The position numbers were made by a program, and so were the translations under genes. Below are positions 11,447 to 23,711 of a DNA stretch of 64,000 nucleotides, piece by piece; positions within the stretch are counted from its first letter, which is position 1; each line of letters opens with the position of its first letter. Where the stretch lies: contig NW_023503370.1 of the NCBI RefSeq assembly GCF_014529535.1, positions 248,001-312,000 of the forward strand, read 5' to 3'. This DNA comes from Bradysia coprophila. Its lineage: Eukaryota; Arthropoda; Insecta; Diptera; Sciaridae. Under the pieces are notes generated by a model, which had not been told where the DNA came from, ran no database searches, and saw only the letters and a program-made list of their open reading frames with translations.

Positions 11447-14400
11447 ATTCTACATTTCACGGTCGAGTAAAGTATACTGATGCTCCACAACATCCAGCTT
11501 TGGACAACATAATTACTTTTTTTTTAGTTTTAATTCCTGCTTGACACTGACTGACTGTGTAAGAGTGACTCTCGAGACCGGAATTTTATACAATTTTAAA
11601 ACGTATTTAATTTCTATAGAGAATGCCTACCACAGATTGATATGGCACTGAATAACCAATTATAATTATGCGTCATTATGGGGCTTTTATTTTACTTGCG
11701 GTTTAGTCATTACCGACATTAAAAACATCATAATTTGTGTATTTTCTAAGAGCGGGAAGTTTGCTTTCGAGTAGATATAGAGATAGATAATATCCACTTC
11801 GCATTACATAATTGTAACACTAAGTTATGGCACCATCAGGACATGTAACTATCTAACCATAAACATTCACCAGGGTGCGAATTATCACCTCTTAAAGTTC
11901 ATCAAAATTTTCTGCTTTTGGATGGAACATTCTTTCGCTTTCGATGGTTTTCTAACAATGGTAAAAGACACACACGAAATACGTTCTTGTCCCGTACATC
12001 TTATCCAATAATCCTTCACATATATGTATTCATTGTCTTTAGCGGCCGTAAATAAGTTCTTTTTCTATCTTCGAAGCCAATAAGTGGATATGAAAACTAA
12101 GCGACAGCAGAATATGCAGGGCTGTTGGGACTTAGATAAAACTGACCTCTCACTATGTTCTATGGTTCTTTCGTCTTTCATTCATTTGGATCCGTTTCGA
12201 ATAAGTTTACGATGTTTTTTTTAATACTTCAATTGAAATCGTCAGTCAATTTGAAACGAAGTTAAACAAATGAAATTTCATTTTTTTTATGATTCGCTAA
12301 TGCGATGGATGAAATTATTTGAATTTATTCGGTTTACATAAATTTACATTGTTGTTATAGGTAAAATAGTTCGCCAAAGGTTTTAGAGCTGTTTGTTACA
12401 GCTGTAATTTTACTATCTATTTTCTTCAACAAATCCAGACCTACGGATCCGATGATTCCGGATGTTTCTGATGTCACAGATGTCACTGATATCACAAGCT
12501 TGCCATCATCAGCTTGTTTCGAAGCATACCCTGGAACTCGCTAACGTGACGTGTCCCGTTTTCGCATTTTACTATTCAGACGTGCTACAGTTTACGTAAT
12601 TTTACTTAATTCGTGATTTATTCAGTACTTACTATAGAAACGGTTTCTTCCTTGAAGATGTAGAACTCGTACTAAGAACTATCTCGAAAAGTGTCCTAAT
12701 TCTTAGAATATACTGAGGGCGTAGTAAAAGACAATTCTATAGTAATCTTACATTTACATTGCCTTCAGCGCGAAATACAACGCTCATATGGGCCTAAAGA
12801 CACAGTTTTCTTTGTGACGTAAATATTATTTCACTCAAATCACTCTAGTAGATGACGTCCTTGCGTTTGTGTGATACAGACAAATTGTCTCGCAAATCAA
12901 AAATCCATATACTCTCACAGTGAGGGCCTCACTACCCTTCGTTGTCTTTTCATTTTTGCATTGACTCAGTAAATCAATAAGGTTTTCTCCTCCAAGCTAC
13001 TGGCATTATATAAAAGCCTGCAACAAAGCACCTCTCCGATATTGTTACAAAAAATACAGATTTTTCTGATGCAAATGAAGCTATTGCTCATACGTCTTAA
13101 CGTTTTAAATTTATTTATTACATCACAACGGTGGTGATAGAAATAGCATTCTTTTATGATTGTAAGACGATTGACGAACTTAAGACGAATGGGACAATTT
13201 TCGAAAAAAAAAAAGTACAAAAATACAAGCTAGCAGAGAATAACATGATGAGTTAAGCAAATAGATTAAAGTGCAACGAAAAGGTTCATTGTTTGATATG
13301 CTGTTACATAATGGGAATAATGTGACAACATTCGAATTTTAAATAGTTTTTGTTGTTTAACATGGTTCCTAGCTTCTCTAATACACTTTGCAACAACATT
13401 TTTTTTATAAACTCTCTCACTCGAGAATATTTTCTATCAACAATAAACCTTCAGTACATATAGTGCACATATACGTTATGTGTAGTGTATCTACACAAGC
13501 GGCATCTTTTTTTAGAAGAGATCATGATCATCACATGGTTCATTTCGTAATGTTTGTTCCTCGTTTTTTTTTTCTTCTTCAATTGAATATATTGATTTTG
13601 ATGGCTAAAGTAGCATAACAATCTGACAATATTACATGAAGAATGGAAAAACTAAAATAACTACGAAAGTATCATGTACAATAGTGTTTTATTCATACTG
13701 ATGGTATTAAGATAAGACTTAAAAAGCTTATAAAATGACAAAAGAAAGATATTTGAGCAGAAGAAAATCAGGTAATAGATCTTAAATATGTTTTTGTTAT
13801 TTAGTTAATGATTTTTTATTCATTTTTGCACAGAACATTTTTTTTTACAATTTATTTTTGCGCTTTACAAGCAAAGGGGATTAAAGATGTAATATGACGA
13901 ATTTTTTTTCGCACAGACAAATTCTAAGAATTTATTGTTTACACACACAAATTCCTGTTTTGCAGCTCGATTCTGATGGTAAAATTTTTCATCTTTGTTT
14001 CCTTTTGCTATACATTTAATTATGTGCATAGAATATGCCTGCACCAGTGGTCAACGTATAATTTTTGGTTATTTTTTTTTTTGTTGTCTTTGTAGACAAT
14101 TTGACGGCAATAATGACTGTGTTAGACCTGTGTCAGACAATATGTCTCACAGATTTTAATTGAACAAGAAAACAAAACTCTTCGAAAGCCCATTATTCGT
14201 GGATGTTCAGGGATGCCTTGATGTTGAATTGATCGACAAGATAGCGGATGATAAACATAGAAATTTTGTGGCACTGACTAGGACAAAAACCCTTCGACTA
14301 CTTATAAAAGAGTGAATTTGCGAAAAGTTCCAACAATTTTAAACAAGTCATCGGCGACTTTCGAAATGTTTGTAATAATAAAATTGTTGGACCTTCCTGG

Positions 14401-15398
14401 GCATCATTTTACAGCTTTTTTAGAGCGACTAAGCAGCGGCAACGGTTTTATTGCAAAAAAAAGTCTACCAAAAAGGCGTTCAAAGTTCGAAGAGTTCGGA
14501 GAAAATATATCAAACAGATTGGAACACCCCGTATGCTTAAAATTACTGTTGCTTTGGATAGTAGGTCATTATCTATCCAAAGCTAGATGGTAAATGACTA
14601 TGGTCAACAATTGGAGTTTCTTTTGGCTTAGTTTAAAGAAAATGTTTAATTTCCTCGTCTATTACGCTTGGATTTTTGTTTATTGCCAAACTAGCGTTTT
14701 CGGAATGTCTACCAATATATTTCCGTCCGAGGGGACTTACAGCTAGAGTTAGAGCTACAATGTTAAAGTAATTAAACGATAACGTCCTCCGAGTAGACCA
14801 AGTTTTTTAACTGTTTTAGTATGGAAAAGAGAATGTTTCAAGGAACTGAACTCAGAAAGATCCAACGATTCCATTCCATTGCTTGTGCTCCTGTTCCACA
14901 CAAATCGTTCGAAGGTTTCGCAAATTGGCTCTTGAAACTAATTTCGAATTTTGAATTAGTAGGAGTCAATAACCAAAGAAGAAGAAGAAGAATAGCTGCG
15001 CTCTTAAATTAACAAAATTTTAATTATTTTGAAAAGACACAAGAAAAATTCGAGTAACTTGAGTTACATCATGGTGACCACATTACTATAAATACTCATT
15101 AAAATTACACACTCGATTCTCCTATAAAATGTATCTATAAGTTCACTGAATCCCTTTGAGCAGTTGAATGACTTTTCTCAGATATCTGTTGCATTTAGTT
15201 AAACTTATCCGTGTGTGAAGTGGAGGTATTGACTACAATTGAAAAATAATAAGAGCCAATTTTTCGAAGCAAGTCGTTCAATAAACAATAGCCGTGATGA
15301 CCATCATTATTCGACACTGCAATCTTTCAATATTTCTTGTCTGTTGTTGTTCATTTGATACCAAATATGCGATCGTAAACACTAGATGCCTTGTCAGC
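11447..15398. other. AT-rich intergenic interval, at most one candidate exon
   Basis: No gene supported. The only coding-like patch is 12439-12544 (listed separately). Short ORFs at 14312-14593 and 14821-15012 show no family features. Confidence 0.5.
12439..12544 (+). CDS. Possible orphan terminal exon
   Basis: After a pyrimidine-rich stretch and an AG at 12437-12438, a 34-residue frame follows (PTDPMIPDVSDVTDVTDITS, then SSACFEAYPGTR) and stops at 12542. Its base composition is less AT-rich than the surroundings. It contains short DVTDVTDIT repeats, which could equally reflect a small tandem duplication. No partner exon was found, so it could be noise. Confidence 0.2.
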
Positions 15399-16337
15399 CT
15401 AGAACAGCTTAACAGTACAGCTTCTTATCTGGACACATTCGCTTGTAATATTTGGATAAGAGAACACATTTCCTTTCGCTGCTAAATTTTCATACCTGAA
15501 TTCAAGGTCGAAATTAACATGCACACAATAATCGAAATATTTTCGTGAATACGTACGTGATTTCGTAGTTTTTGTCGTAATTTAAAGAATTAGCACATTT
15601 TTGTAAGAACTCGGATGTAAATAGATTGGAATACAAGCTAATGCCAAACGACTTTGCCACATATTGTCTAAAAATCAAATGAAAATTGGTTTAATTAAAA
15701 GAAATTGCAACGTCAAAACAAATTACTAACTGAGCCTCGAGAAGTTTCCGTGCTACACCACGATTACGATAATACGGGCTCACTGACACTCCAAGACTCG
15801 TCAGATATTTGCTGACGCTATATTGGTCGAACAGATCCACTTGTCCCATTATGTACTCCCTTGTCGTTCTGATGTCGTTGATGTGTGGACATTGATACTG
15901 AATAAAACATACGTAAGTGAATGAATAAAAACAAATCCTACATATGGCCACCATCGACTATACTACATACTACATACATCTTGCATATCGATTCCATCGT
16001 CGCGCCGATTAATGCATAAAATGTTCATTCCAACAATATCATTCGAACCTTCCCGGAAACAGGCAATAGTCATTTTATTCTCTAACATCGTTGACCGAAT
16101 TATATCTTGAAAGTCGCAAATCGATCGGGGATGAGCTCTGAGTTTTCGCGACTGACACAATGGCTCATCCGATAGAAAATGTCTTGTCATATGTTTCACA
16201 GCATCTTCAAATCGACTGGGTGTTAAGTCTTGGATTCGATATTGCGTTAACGTTTCACCATCATCACTCAATGCTTGGAAACTGAGCCACTCGTTCGGAT
16301 ACGGTAAATTGGGCGGACGACGATTCTTTTTGGACAT
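15399..16337 (-). CDS. Arylalkylamine N-acetyltransferase-like (GNAT) protein 1
   Basis: Predicted acetyl-CoA-dependent N-acetyltransferase of the insect arylalkylamine/dopamine NAT group. Such enzymes acetylate biogenic amines in cuticle tanning and neurotransmitter inactivation; the substrate here is unknown. Exons on the minus strand: 16337-15978, 15897-15731, 15667-15557, 15495-15399 (360, 167, 111 and 97 nt), giving 244 aa. The N-terminus has YRIQDLTPSRFEDAVKHM. Residues 157-175 hold GNAT motif A (SVSPYYRNRGVARKLLEA, with R-N-R-G-V-A at 164-169) for acetyl-CoA binding. Exon 3 encodes KSFGISLYSNLFTSEF and exon 4 ends in FSYPNITSECVQI, both typical of the family. Exon 3 can be read on to a stop at 15514, but splicing at 15557 restores a C-terminus matching the paralogue. 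No signal peptide, so cytosolic. Paralogue at 30129-31053. Confidence 0.85.
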
Positions 16338-17040
16338 TTTAGTATAGCTATCAATTTTTTATAAAGTTTTTCTGCGAACTAAACTGGCTGAGCACGACTG
16401 TGTATACAACACCCAACTATCTAAGTTGTTATCATTTACGGAAATTGTTATCGTTTATCGATTGGTTATCAATTCGTAGGTGAACACAGGTTGAAAAGTT
16501 TCGTTGTAGAAAATGATCAATAAAACATAAAAATCCGTCGAAGACTAGTCTTATGAGACAAACGTAAAAAAATATTTTGAACACCTTACACGTCGATATG
16601 ATCAAGCAGCTAAATTCTGTGATACCGGCGGAGTTCCAGTGTCTCCTTGTTAGTACCAAATTACGATTATTCTATTCTACTTTATTATTTTGACCATTTG
16701 GAAATTAGTAGTCCGTGCCAAAATCAAAACAACGATCAAACAGTTGTAAGTTGTTTTAAATGCTAGTGTACGGTAAAACTACATTATTTACCAACGATCC
16801 TCGGCTACGACTCGATCGGCAAATTTCGTATAAGAAGTGTTATTTTCATTATTTGTCCCGTTGCCAAGTGAGGTATTATAATCAAAAGCTCGAGCTCGGC
16901 ACCAGTGAAGTAATGTTAACTTTACCTCACATTTTCGAGTAAAATATTCGAGCAATACGTCACTGTTCGTGACGATGCAAGTGATTTTACCGCCCGCTGG
17001 CATGTAATAGTTTCTTTCAAATAACTATGGATAAAAAGAT
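16338..17040. other. Upstream flank of acetyltransferase 1, no gene seen
   Basis: Promoter-side sequence without a convincing core promoter. Around 16870-16990 is a patch (TTAACTTTACCTCAC) that recurs near 36150-36170, so part of it is repeat-derived. Confidence 0.45.
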
Positions 17041-17290
17041 GAAAAGTAGAATTTTAGTGTGAATTTGGGTGATCCGAGGCGAAGCCGAGATCAATAAACA
17101 CACGAAAGAAAGACTTTGTATATTTATACCGGGTTATGTAATGGACATTATTGAGGGCGTCCAACTTGAAACATGAAAGTACGGTTTTCGACGCAAGTAG
17201 CACGTAAGATAACTTACGTAATTGCTTATAAATTATTGTTTTGACTTGGGTCACCTTTGACTCGTTCCGTAACACTCACTATTTCCGTGC
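17041..17290. repeat. GAGGCGAAGCCGAG hairpin repeat
   Basis: Contains GATCCGAGGCGAAGCCGAGA at 17071-17090, flanked by AAAGTAGAATTTTAGTGTG and CACACGAAAG arms, then GGGTTATGTAATGGAC and GGTTTTCGACGCAAGTAGCA. The same ordered blocks recur at 35220-35600 and, inverted, at 55095-55205. No coding capacity. Confidence 0.7.
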
Positions 17291-19739
17291 CGGCAAAGCA
17301 AATTTTACCCAATCCAAATAAACTATCAATAATAATCTTACATGTTTATTTCACGCTTCCTTCCAATCCATTTATGTTAATTTTATCATCAAACTTTCGT
17401 TATTAAATTCACATATGTTCCCATTGACGTTCCTAGCGCGATGAAAGATGTTTAGATTTTTTGATTATTTTAAATATTCTTGAAGGCGCCACAAACCAGT
17501 AAATTGAAACGTTTTATATACTCTAGATGATTGTAGTGTATACAACATACGAATAAATATAAAATAAACATAAATTTCATATCGGTGTTGTACACATTTG
17601 AAACGTTATTCGTGTGTAGTGGAAAATGATCGAAATATTCTGGTAAAGGGATCATCAATAAATTAAGTAGTTATGGTGTCGGTGTTCGTTTGAGCTTTCC
17701 AACTGGAAGAATGAAGGGTTGTCTTATTGAAACTAGAATTAGCATTGGTTGTCAAATTTGAAAGATCTAAACGAAAATAACCGAGCAAATACAACTTTGT
17801 CGTGTTCGATTTAACACTGCAGCATAGGAAGAATAAAGTGTTTTTTTTGTTCTTCAATTTGACTAATATTGAAACTGTCGTAATATATTTCAACATAGCA
17901 GGTAAAACGAACACGGAGACCGAATGTATTTATTGATTGCATTTCCTTGATCACTGGATAGTGACAATGAAACACAATTTTCATGGCCGCAGCTTTGATA
18001 TTACATCGTGCTGTATCAATGGAAACATAACACAAACCATGATGACTGCTATACTTTTGGTAATTAGAACAAAAATCATGATCATAAATCAATTTGGTAC
18101 CTTTTGTTCCTTTTTTTTCTAAAGATTTTCTACTTATCATGATCCCTTTTCATACGTATGCTGTGATTAACCTAACTTTCTCAATGAAAATATTGCGTTT
18201 TGTCGACGATTGTTCGAATGACATTTCTAGTGAATATCATTTTCTCCATGTAAGAAAATAGTACTTATTGTCATGGTAATGATAATTAGAATTTTCGAGT
18301 ACTAATCGGAAGCTTGTCTAACTCGCTTCGCTCTGGCCACAAACATCACTCTTGTTGGAATTTCCTTTTTTCCTCGCTTGGTAAATAAGTAACTACTACT
18401 GTACTATGGCCAGAAAGTTTTTATTGTAAAATATGTTCAATCATTCAAAAGAATTATTTTCAGAATGAGAAGTTAGAAACTGATGCTATGTTTCTCCCTC
18501 AAACCGTTTCATGTCCCGAACCAAATTTCTCCCTATTCTAGAACAACAGTCTGTTGGTGAAATTTGTTCTTTGCAACATTATTTAATCTATTTTACGACT
18601 GCACTCAGTTCTGTAGCCCATACCAAAAAGGCTAAAAATAAATAAATTATTATTTCTTTTTCAAATTTCTAGCAAATATGATGGATAAAAATTACCTTCC
18701 ATCGGCTGTTAAAGACTAATTTTCGAACAAAAAAAATTTATAAATTGCTTCGGTATAGTGTCCGGTAAAATGTTAATATAAATAAATTATTATTATGGAA
18801 TGTCTACATCATAAAGCTGACGATATAATACAACAACGGAACGTCATAAAAAAGAATCTTTAACATTTTATTGAAATTCTGCCGACCTTTGATCTTACCA
18901 TCCAAAGTTTGAATACTTTTTTTGTATAACTATGTTGCAGTGGAATTACTTTTTAATTTCTCAATTTTATATGTTTTATATTGTTGTTTATGTCTACATA
19001 ATAATAATAAAGCAATAAAAAAAATATATCCAAAAAAATAAAAATGGAAATTTTTGACGGAACATCCAAAATGTTTATGAAAAACCATAAAAAAACGTTT
19101 TAAGACCAAAATGAAACGAAAACGTTATTGGCTTGCATCCGAAACCATTATGTTGTTACACAGGAACAGAGTGTGCAGTCTCAGTGAGTATATGCAGATT
19201 TTATTCGTTGTAAATAAAATGGTTAAACACTAAAAGAATTATCCGCAAATGAAGCAGGAGCATCAAAGAAAGTCTAATTTTGGATTTTCACAAATATTCA
19301 ACAGTTTTGCCAACATATAATGGTGTGGATAAATCCATCGTGAGCTACGTTACAGAAAAATATTTCTTCCCAGTTGAGTCTACGAACGAATATTCATCAA
19401 AATAAAATGAGAAAGAGCATTATCGTGAGATATTGTGTCTGCCTGGAACGATAATCTCGATGTTATCAAGTTAGGGCAAAAAAAATCAAGTTAGGGCAAG
19501 TTGTTTGTCACGATATATTTGTTCTCGGCAGATAAAATAGCGTGTGCACGCTTTCGACGCGGTACATATCTTTCAAATCGTCAAAATAAACATTTTTGAC
19601 AGAGATGCATACTCTACTAATACGAATTAGCTTAGACAGTTTTTAACATCTACTTTTTACTGATGCAGAACTATATTCTGATCTTCTACGGCATGTCTAG
19701 TTTATCGATATAAAATACTTATCTACCCTATATTATATC
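17291..19739. other. No gene seen
   Basis: Several short AT-rich minus-strand frames occur at 17470-18140, but none shows splice-compatible continuity with a known family. The rest is low-complexity A/T sequence. Confidence 0.45.
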
Positions 19740-20189
19740 GCCCAAAACCACTTACAGTGGAGGTGTGACGCAAATCCTGTTATCCACTTACAAAAGAACT
19801 GATACCGGTGTAGGTGACGCTTACAGATTCGACACGCAAAAAGGTATGCGTCACAAATGGCAGCTGATGAGGAAAGTACGCGAAAGTTTTAACAACAAAA
19901 ATCTTACCAGAAAAATTTTAGGAAGAAAATTATAATAAAAAAGTTTGCGTCAAAACGTGTCAGATGATTCGGCTTTCTTCCGCTTGAATTCCATTTTTTA
20001 AAGGAATATATTTCACAATTTTAAAAATTTTCCTTCCTCAACATCTGACACTTGTGACGCAAACTTTTTTATTATAATTTTCTTCCTAAAATTTTTCTGG
20101 TAAGATTTTTGTTGTTAAAACTTTCGCGGATAAGTGGATAAGTGGATAACAGGATTTGCGTCACACCTCCACTGTAAGTGGTTTTGGGC
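19740..20189. mobile_element. 450-bp foldback MITE with TATATC target duplication
   Basis: Ends GCCCAAAACCACTTACAGTG at 19740 and CACTGTAAGTGGTTTTGGGC at 20170-20189, flanked by TATATC at 19734-19739 and 20190-20195. Long inner arms pair too (ATTATAATAAAAAAGTTTGC against its complement near 20059). An internal GGATAAGTGGATAA duplication is present only in the right arm. No ORF. Confidence 0.88.
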
Positions 20190-20334
20190 TATATCAGCTC
20201 TTTTGTAAGTTGTGATTTTTTATAATTTGGTCGCAGATAATAGACAATCATATTTTGCAGTTTTAACGAAAATATTCTTCTTACAAAAGTGTATAAATTT
20301 CTCTTTGATCTGAATCTTCCAGCTTTCATTTGAC

Positions 20335-20435
20335 GAAAATCGAAAATTTGACGAAAATAAAAAATTGTACGAAATTCGAAAATTTGATGAAAATCGAAAA
20401 TTTGACTAAAATCAAAAAATTGACGCACTTAAAAC
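20335..20435. repeat. GAAAATTTGACGAAAATC short tandem array
   Basis: About six imperfect 16-18 bp units of the type CGAAAATTTGACGAAAAT. This makes spurious minus-strand frames rich in F/I. It lies immediately before the single ~122-bp repeat copy at 20413. Confidence 0.7.
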
Positions 20436-20545
20436 GCTCATAGCTCCCAAATAGCGACTTTTTAGGGAAACAATGAAACACGCATCGACTAGAATCTGAA
20501 ACTGGATAACTTTGTCTTTTACACGAGGTTTCTATCTGGCAGGGC
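20413..20545. repeat. Isolated copy of the ~122-bp repeat
   Basis: Contains CACTTAAAACGCTCATAGCT, ATGAAACACGC, TCGACTAGAATCTGAAACT and TTTCTATCTGGCAG in the same order as the tandem units at 22160-22540. It is followed by GGGCCTATTTTTTAGAAAC, whose complement stands at 22143-22165. Confidence 0.75.
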
Positions 20546-20555
20546 CTATTTTTTA

Positions 20556-20690
20556 GAAACTTCCAAGAAACATTTAAGAAACTTTTGGAAACTTTAGAAA
20601 CTTTTAGAAACTTGAGAAACATTTGGGAAACTTAAGAAACATTAAAGAAACTTCAGAAACATTTGAGAAATTTAAGAAACTTTTCATTTT
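20556..20690. repeat. (AAGAAACTTT)n-like array, left
   Basis: About ten degenerate 10-14 bp units of GAAACTT/GAAACATT. A shorter matching array lies at 22070-22143. Between them is about 1.4 kb of sequence with no gene that I recognise. Confidence 0.7.
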
Positions 20691-22069
20691 AAAATGAAAA
20701 ATATCTAGTTAGGAGATCTCTTCTTAATTGTTTTTCGTGTAAGTAAGATTTAACTTTTGTGGACAATATCGAAAAACAACTTCGTATTCTTGAATCATTG
20801 CACTGGAAATCTCAAAGAAATATTTGTTTAGTTTTTTGTCATCTTCATAGAATTCTGTGATATTTAAGAAAAAATTCGAGTGCACTACTAATCTAGGTAT
20901 TGTTTTTTGGAAAGCACAAGTGTCTTTTCAAAGCAAATTCATTTTTTTTAAATGTACATCTTAAATGCAGGTTGTTGTGGTGATTCCACGATGAACAAAC
21001 TGATAAATGATAAAAGTGCTAAAATAAGTACTTGTCGTTTCGTGTGAATGATTTGCAATGAACCAAAGATTGATATGTGAAATATATATATTTTTAGATA
21101 ACTGCGATTCTCACGCGCACTGTATTCAATCCTGATACACTACTCCTTCTGGGCAGGTTAGTCATTATTAAGTGTAAATCGCGTTTCCCCAGAACACCTT
21201 TCTATTTAGCACGTCTCTGAAAACCTTCAAGTTAATCACGAAGTCAGTGGCGCTTCCATCAATCTAGCACAGAATTTTTTGTGTATGAAATAAAATTTTT
21301 GAATGGAAAATGTCCACCGCTAGAGGTATTAAGTTTTTTTTCGATTTTTATTACATAATTTTTTGTGTCACACTTGCCCATTATTTTTTAGCAAAGAAAA
21401 ATTGAGTTTTTGGAATCGAAATAGTACAGACTTAATTTCTTCACCATTTCAATAAATGGCGTTTGAAAATTCTTCTAAAGTCTAAAATTCGACGGTTCAA
21501 AATACTTTACATCTTATGGTTTTCGCGAAATCGCCTAGAAATAATAGTGTAAGACAAATACGATCTAAAAAGTAAAAGAAATCAAAAATAGTTCGATTAA
21601 TAAAGACCAAGGCTATGGCCACTTACATACTGTTCCATTCATCCATGAAATGTGAGTTTCTAGTGCACATTTTTCTGTGTCATTCAGACAATGTGTAAGC
21701 TAAGCCGGTATAAGACCATTTGCCAACTTATGTATTGCACGAGTGACACGCAAAACTGTACTACTTGAACTTACCTTTGACGAATGAGAAGCATAATGTA
21801 AGTTACAGTCGAAAATCGTAACACTTCTAGACGCACACTTCGACATTTTCATTGAAAATTAAACTGAATGAATCAATGAATGAGTTAAACTAAAGGAATA
21901 TCTACAAAAGCTTGTGCTTAAACGAAGAACAGTAGAAGCTTAAATTCGCAGCAGAATGAGTGGTATGATACATTTTCGACAATATATCGAAATCATTCAA
22001 CTATGATAAAGTCTGGTGTTTATTTGGCTGAATTCTTCATAATAAACAATATTTGAAATTTCCTGATTC
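20691..22069. other. No gene seen, between the two GAAACTT arrays
   Basis: AT-rich sequence without a supported ORF. It is bounded on each side by GAAACTT arrays and 122-bp repeat units and may be the body of one composite repeat. Confidence 0.4.
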
Positions 22070-22143
22070 TCAAGTTTCTAAAATTTGAGAAACTCAAGAA
22101 ACTTTAAGAAACTTTGAGAAACTCAAGAAACTTTAGAAACGAT
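22070..22143. repeat. (AAGAAACTTT)n-like array, right
   Basis: Units of the type GAAACTCAAGAAACTTTAA, matching the array at 20556-20690. Ends in GTTTCTAAAAAATTGGCC, the complement of the segment after the isolated 122-bp repeat. Confidence 0.65.
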
Positions 22144-22159
22144 GTTTCTAAAAAATTGG

Positions 22160-22540
22160 CCCCGCTATCTGCCGTATTTTCCGAGTTATGACTGACATAG
22201 CTCGCACTTAAAACGCTCATAGCTCCCAAATAGATGAATTTTTAGGAAAACCATGAAACACGTGTCGACTAGAATGTGAAACTCTATAAATTTGTCTTTT
22301 AAACGAACTTTCTATCTGCAGTATTTTCCGAGTTATGGCTGACATAGCTCGCACTTAAAACGCTCATAGCTCCCAAATAGACGATTTTTTAGGAAAGCCA
22401 TGAAACACGTGTCGACTGAAATATGAAACTCTATAACTTTGTCTTTTAAACGAACTTTCTATCTGCCATATTTTCTGAGTTATAGGCCCTATAGCTAAAT
22501 AGCTTAACACGCTTATAGCTCCCAAATTATAAGCTTTTAT
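22160..22540. repeat. ~122-bp tandem repeat, about 2.7 units
   Basis: Each unit reads TATCTGC, TATTTTCCGAGTTATG, CTGACATAGCTCGCACTTAA, CGCTCATAGCTCCCAAATAG, ATGAAACACGTGTCGACT and TTTGTCTTTTAAACGAACTT. The last unit is diverged and truncated. No coding frame is maintained between units. Confidence 0.85.
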
Positions 22541-22902
22541 AAAAATTCCTTCAAATTAGTTTCTTAGAATTACGTCCTTAACATACCCTGAAAATTTCAG
22601 CCAAATCCACCGGTAAATTAAAAAGTTTCGCCGTAACAGATAACAGAGTAACAAAGGTTGGTAAAATTCATCAATTTCAAAATGTATGAAAACGAATTTC
22701 TTCATACAAATTTCGACAAATTTCCAAGTTTTGAAATTTAATATCTCGGCCAAATCTTAACCTTATGAGGCGTGTGATAGCTCGTTAAACTCGTATGGAC
22801 GCCCAGATTACGAATAAAATAAGTGGGGGGTAGTAGGAGCGGAGGGGGAAAGTCAAAAAAGTTGTGTATATATGTTCCTCAGTCCTGCGGAAATTTTTTT
22901 TT

Positions 22903-23370
22903 TTTGATACCAACATTGAAAAATGATACTTTCGCCCCGCATATGAGGGGCGAAAGTAAAAAAATGCATCCCACGGGGAGAAAGTACTTAACGAAGAGCG
23001 AACGCAACTGAACGAACAGCGAAAGTGACTGACGTCACAGAAAATGAGAGAAATGAGTCGAGTTGTCAACAAAATCCGCTCATATTATGCAGAATACTTT
23101 GATCAAAATTGTAAAACACTGTGCGCCAGTGTTCTTATTGAAATTAGCATACAAAGTTGATACTTTTTGTTACTGAATGATTTGTTAGTTATATCTTAAT
23201 TTTTGTGTGTGTTATTGTTGTGATGGCTAAATTATTAAATTTTTCATATACCAGGGGGCTGCCGCCCCTGGACCCCCGCATTTTCTGGCTAAATGCCTTT
23301 TTATTTCAACATTTTGTTGCGATGTTTGCGATACGTATCAATTTTCAATGTTGGTATCAAAAAAAATAGT
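22903..23370. mobile_element. Foldback repeat with TTGATACCAACATTGAAAA arms
   Basis: The arm TTTGATACCAACATTGAAAA (22904-22923) is repeated inverted as TTTTCAATGTTGGTATCAAA (about 23343-23362). Just inside the left arm is a near-perfect palindrome CTTTCGCCCC/GGGGCGAAAG (22932-22959). The interior contains GGGGGCTGCCGCCCCTGGAC near 23256. The outer part 23385-23485 repeats the AACTTTCGCCCC motif with TTCAACC / GGTTGAA arms. A non-autonomous transposon is the simplest reading; class unknown. Confidence 0.6.
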
Positions 23371-23384
23371 ATGAACGACTCGGG

Positions 23385-23485
23385 GCAAAAGTAAAAAAAT
23401 TCAACCTGTGCGATTAGAGCCCTTGCCTTCGGCGCGGGCTCCAACTCTCGCACACGGTTGAATTTTTTTACTTTCGCCCCTTGTC
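23385..23485. repeat. Inverted repeat around a GC-rich core
   Basis: GGGGCAAAAGTAAAAAAATTCAACC on the left pairs with GGTTGAATTTTTTTACTTTCGCCCC on the right. The core is TTGCCTTCGGCGCGGGCTCC. It is likely part of the same repeat family as 22903-23370. Confidence 0.65.
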
Positions 23486-23711
23486 ATTCAATGTACTATT
23501 GTCAAATTTTTCAGTGTGAACGGATTTGCGTCACGGCCCTTCAGTAACGTAAGGCCATGATCGATGGTCTAGTTTCTTCTACATAAAGAGGAAAGCTATT
23601 GTCACGCAGAACGTGGGAAGAATGCGGAAGATTGAGGACGAAAAGACTTCGCCTTAACTTCACACAACATACACAATTTCACACCAATATTTTTCAATGG
23701 AACAGGCTCAC

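Noticed and set aside
15514..15556. Read-through end of acetyltransferase 1 exon 3 to a stop at 15514
   Set aside because: Splicing at 15557 to 15495 restores a C-terminus like that of the paralogue, which has the same structure.
17470..18140. Three consecutive minus-strand frames (60-109 codons)
   Set aside because: No consistent splicing and no family features.
20189..20622. Minus-strand frames with FDFRQIF and KFLKVSKV repeats
   Set aside because: Translations of short tandem repeats.
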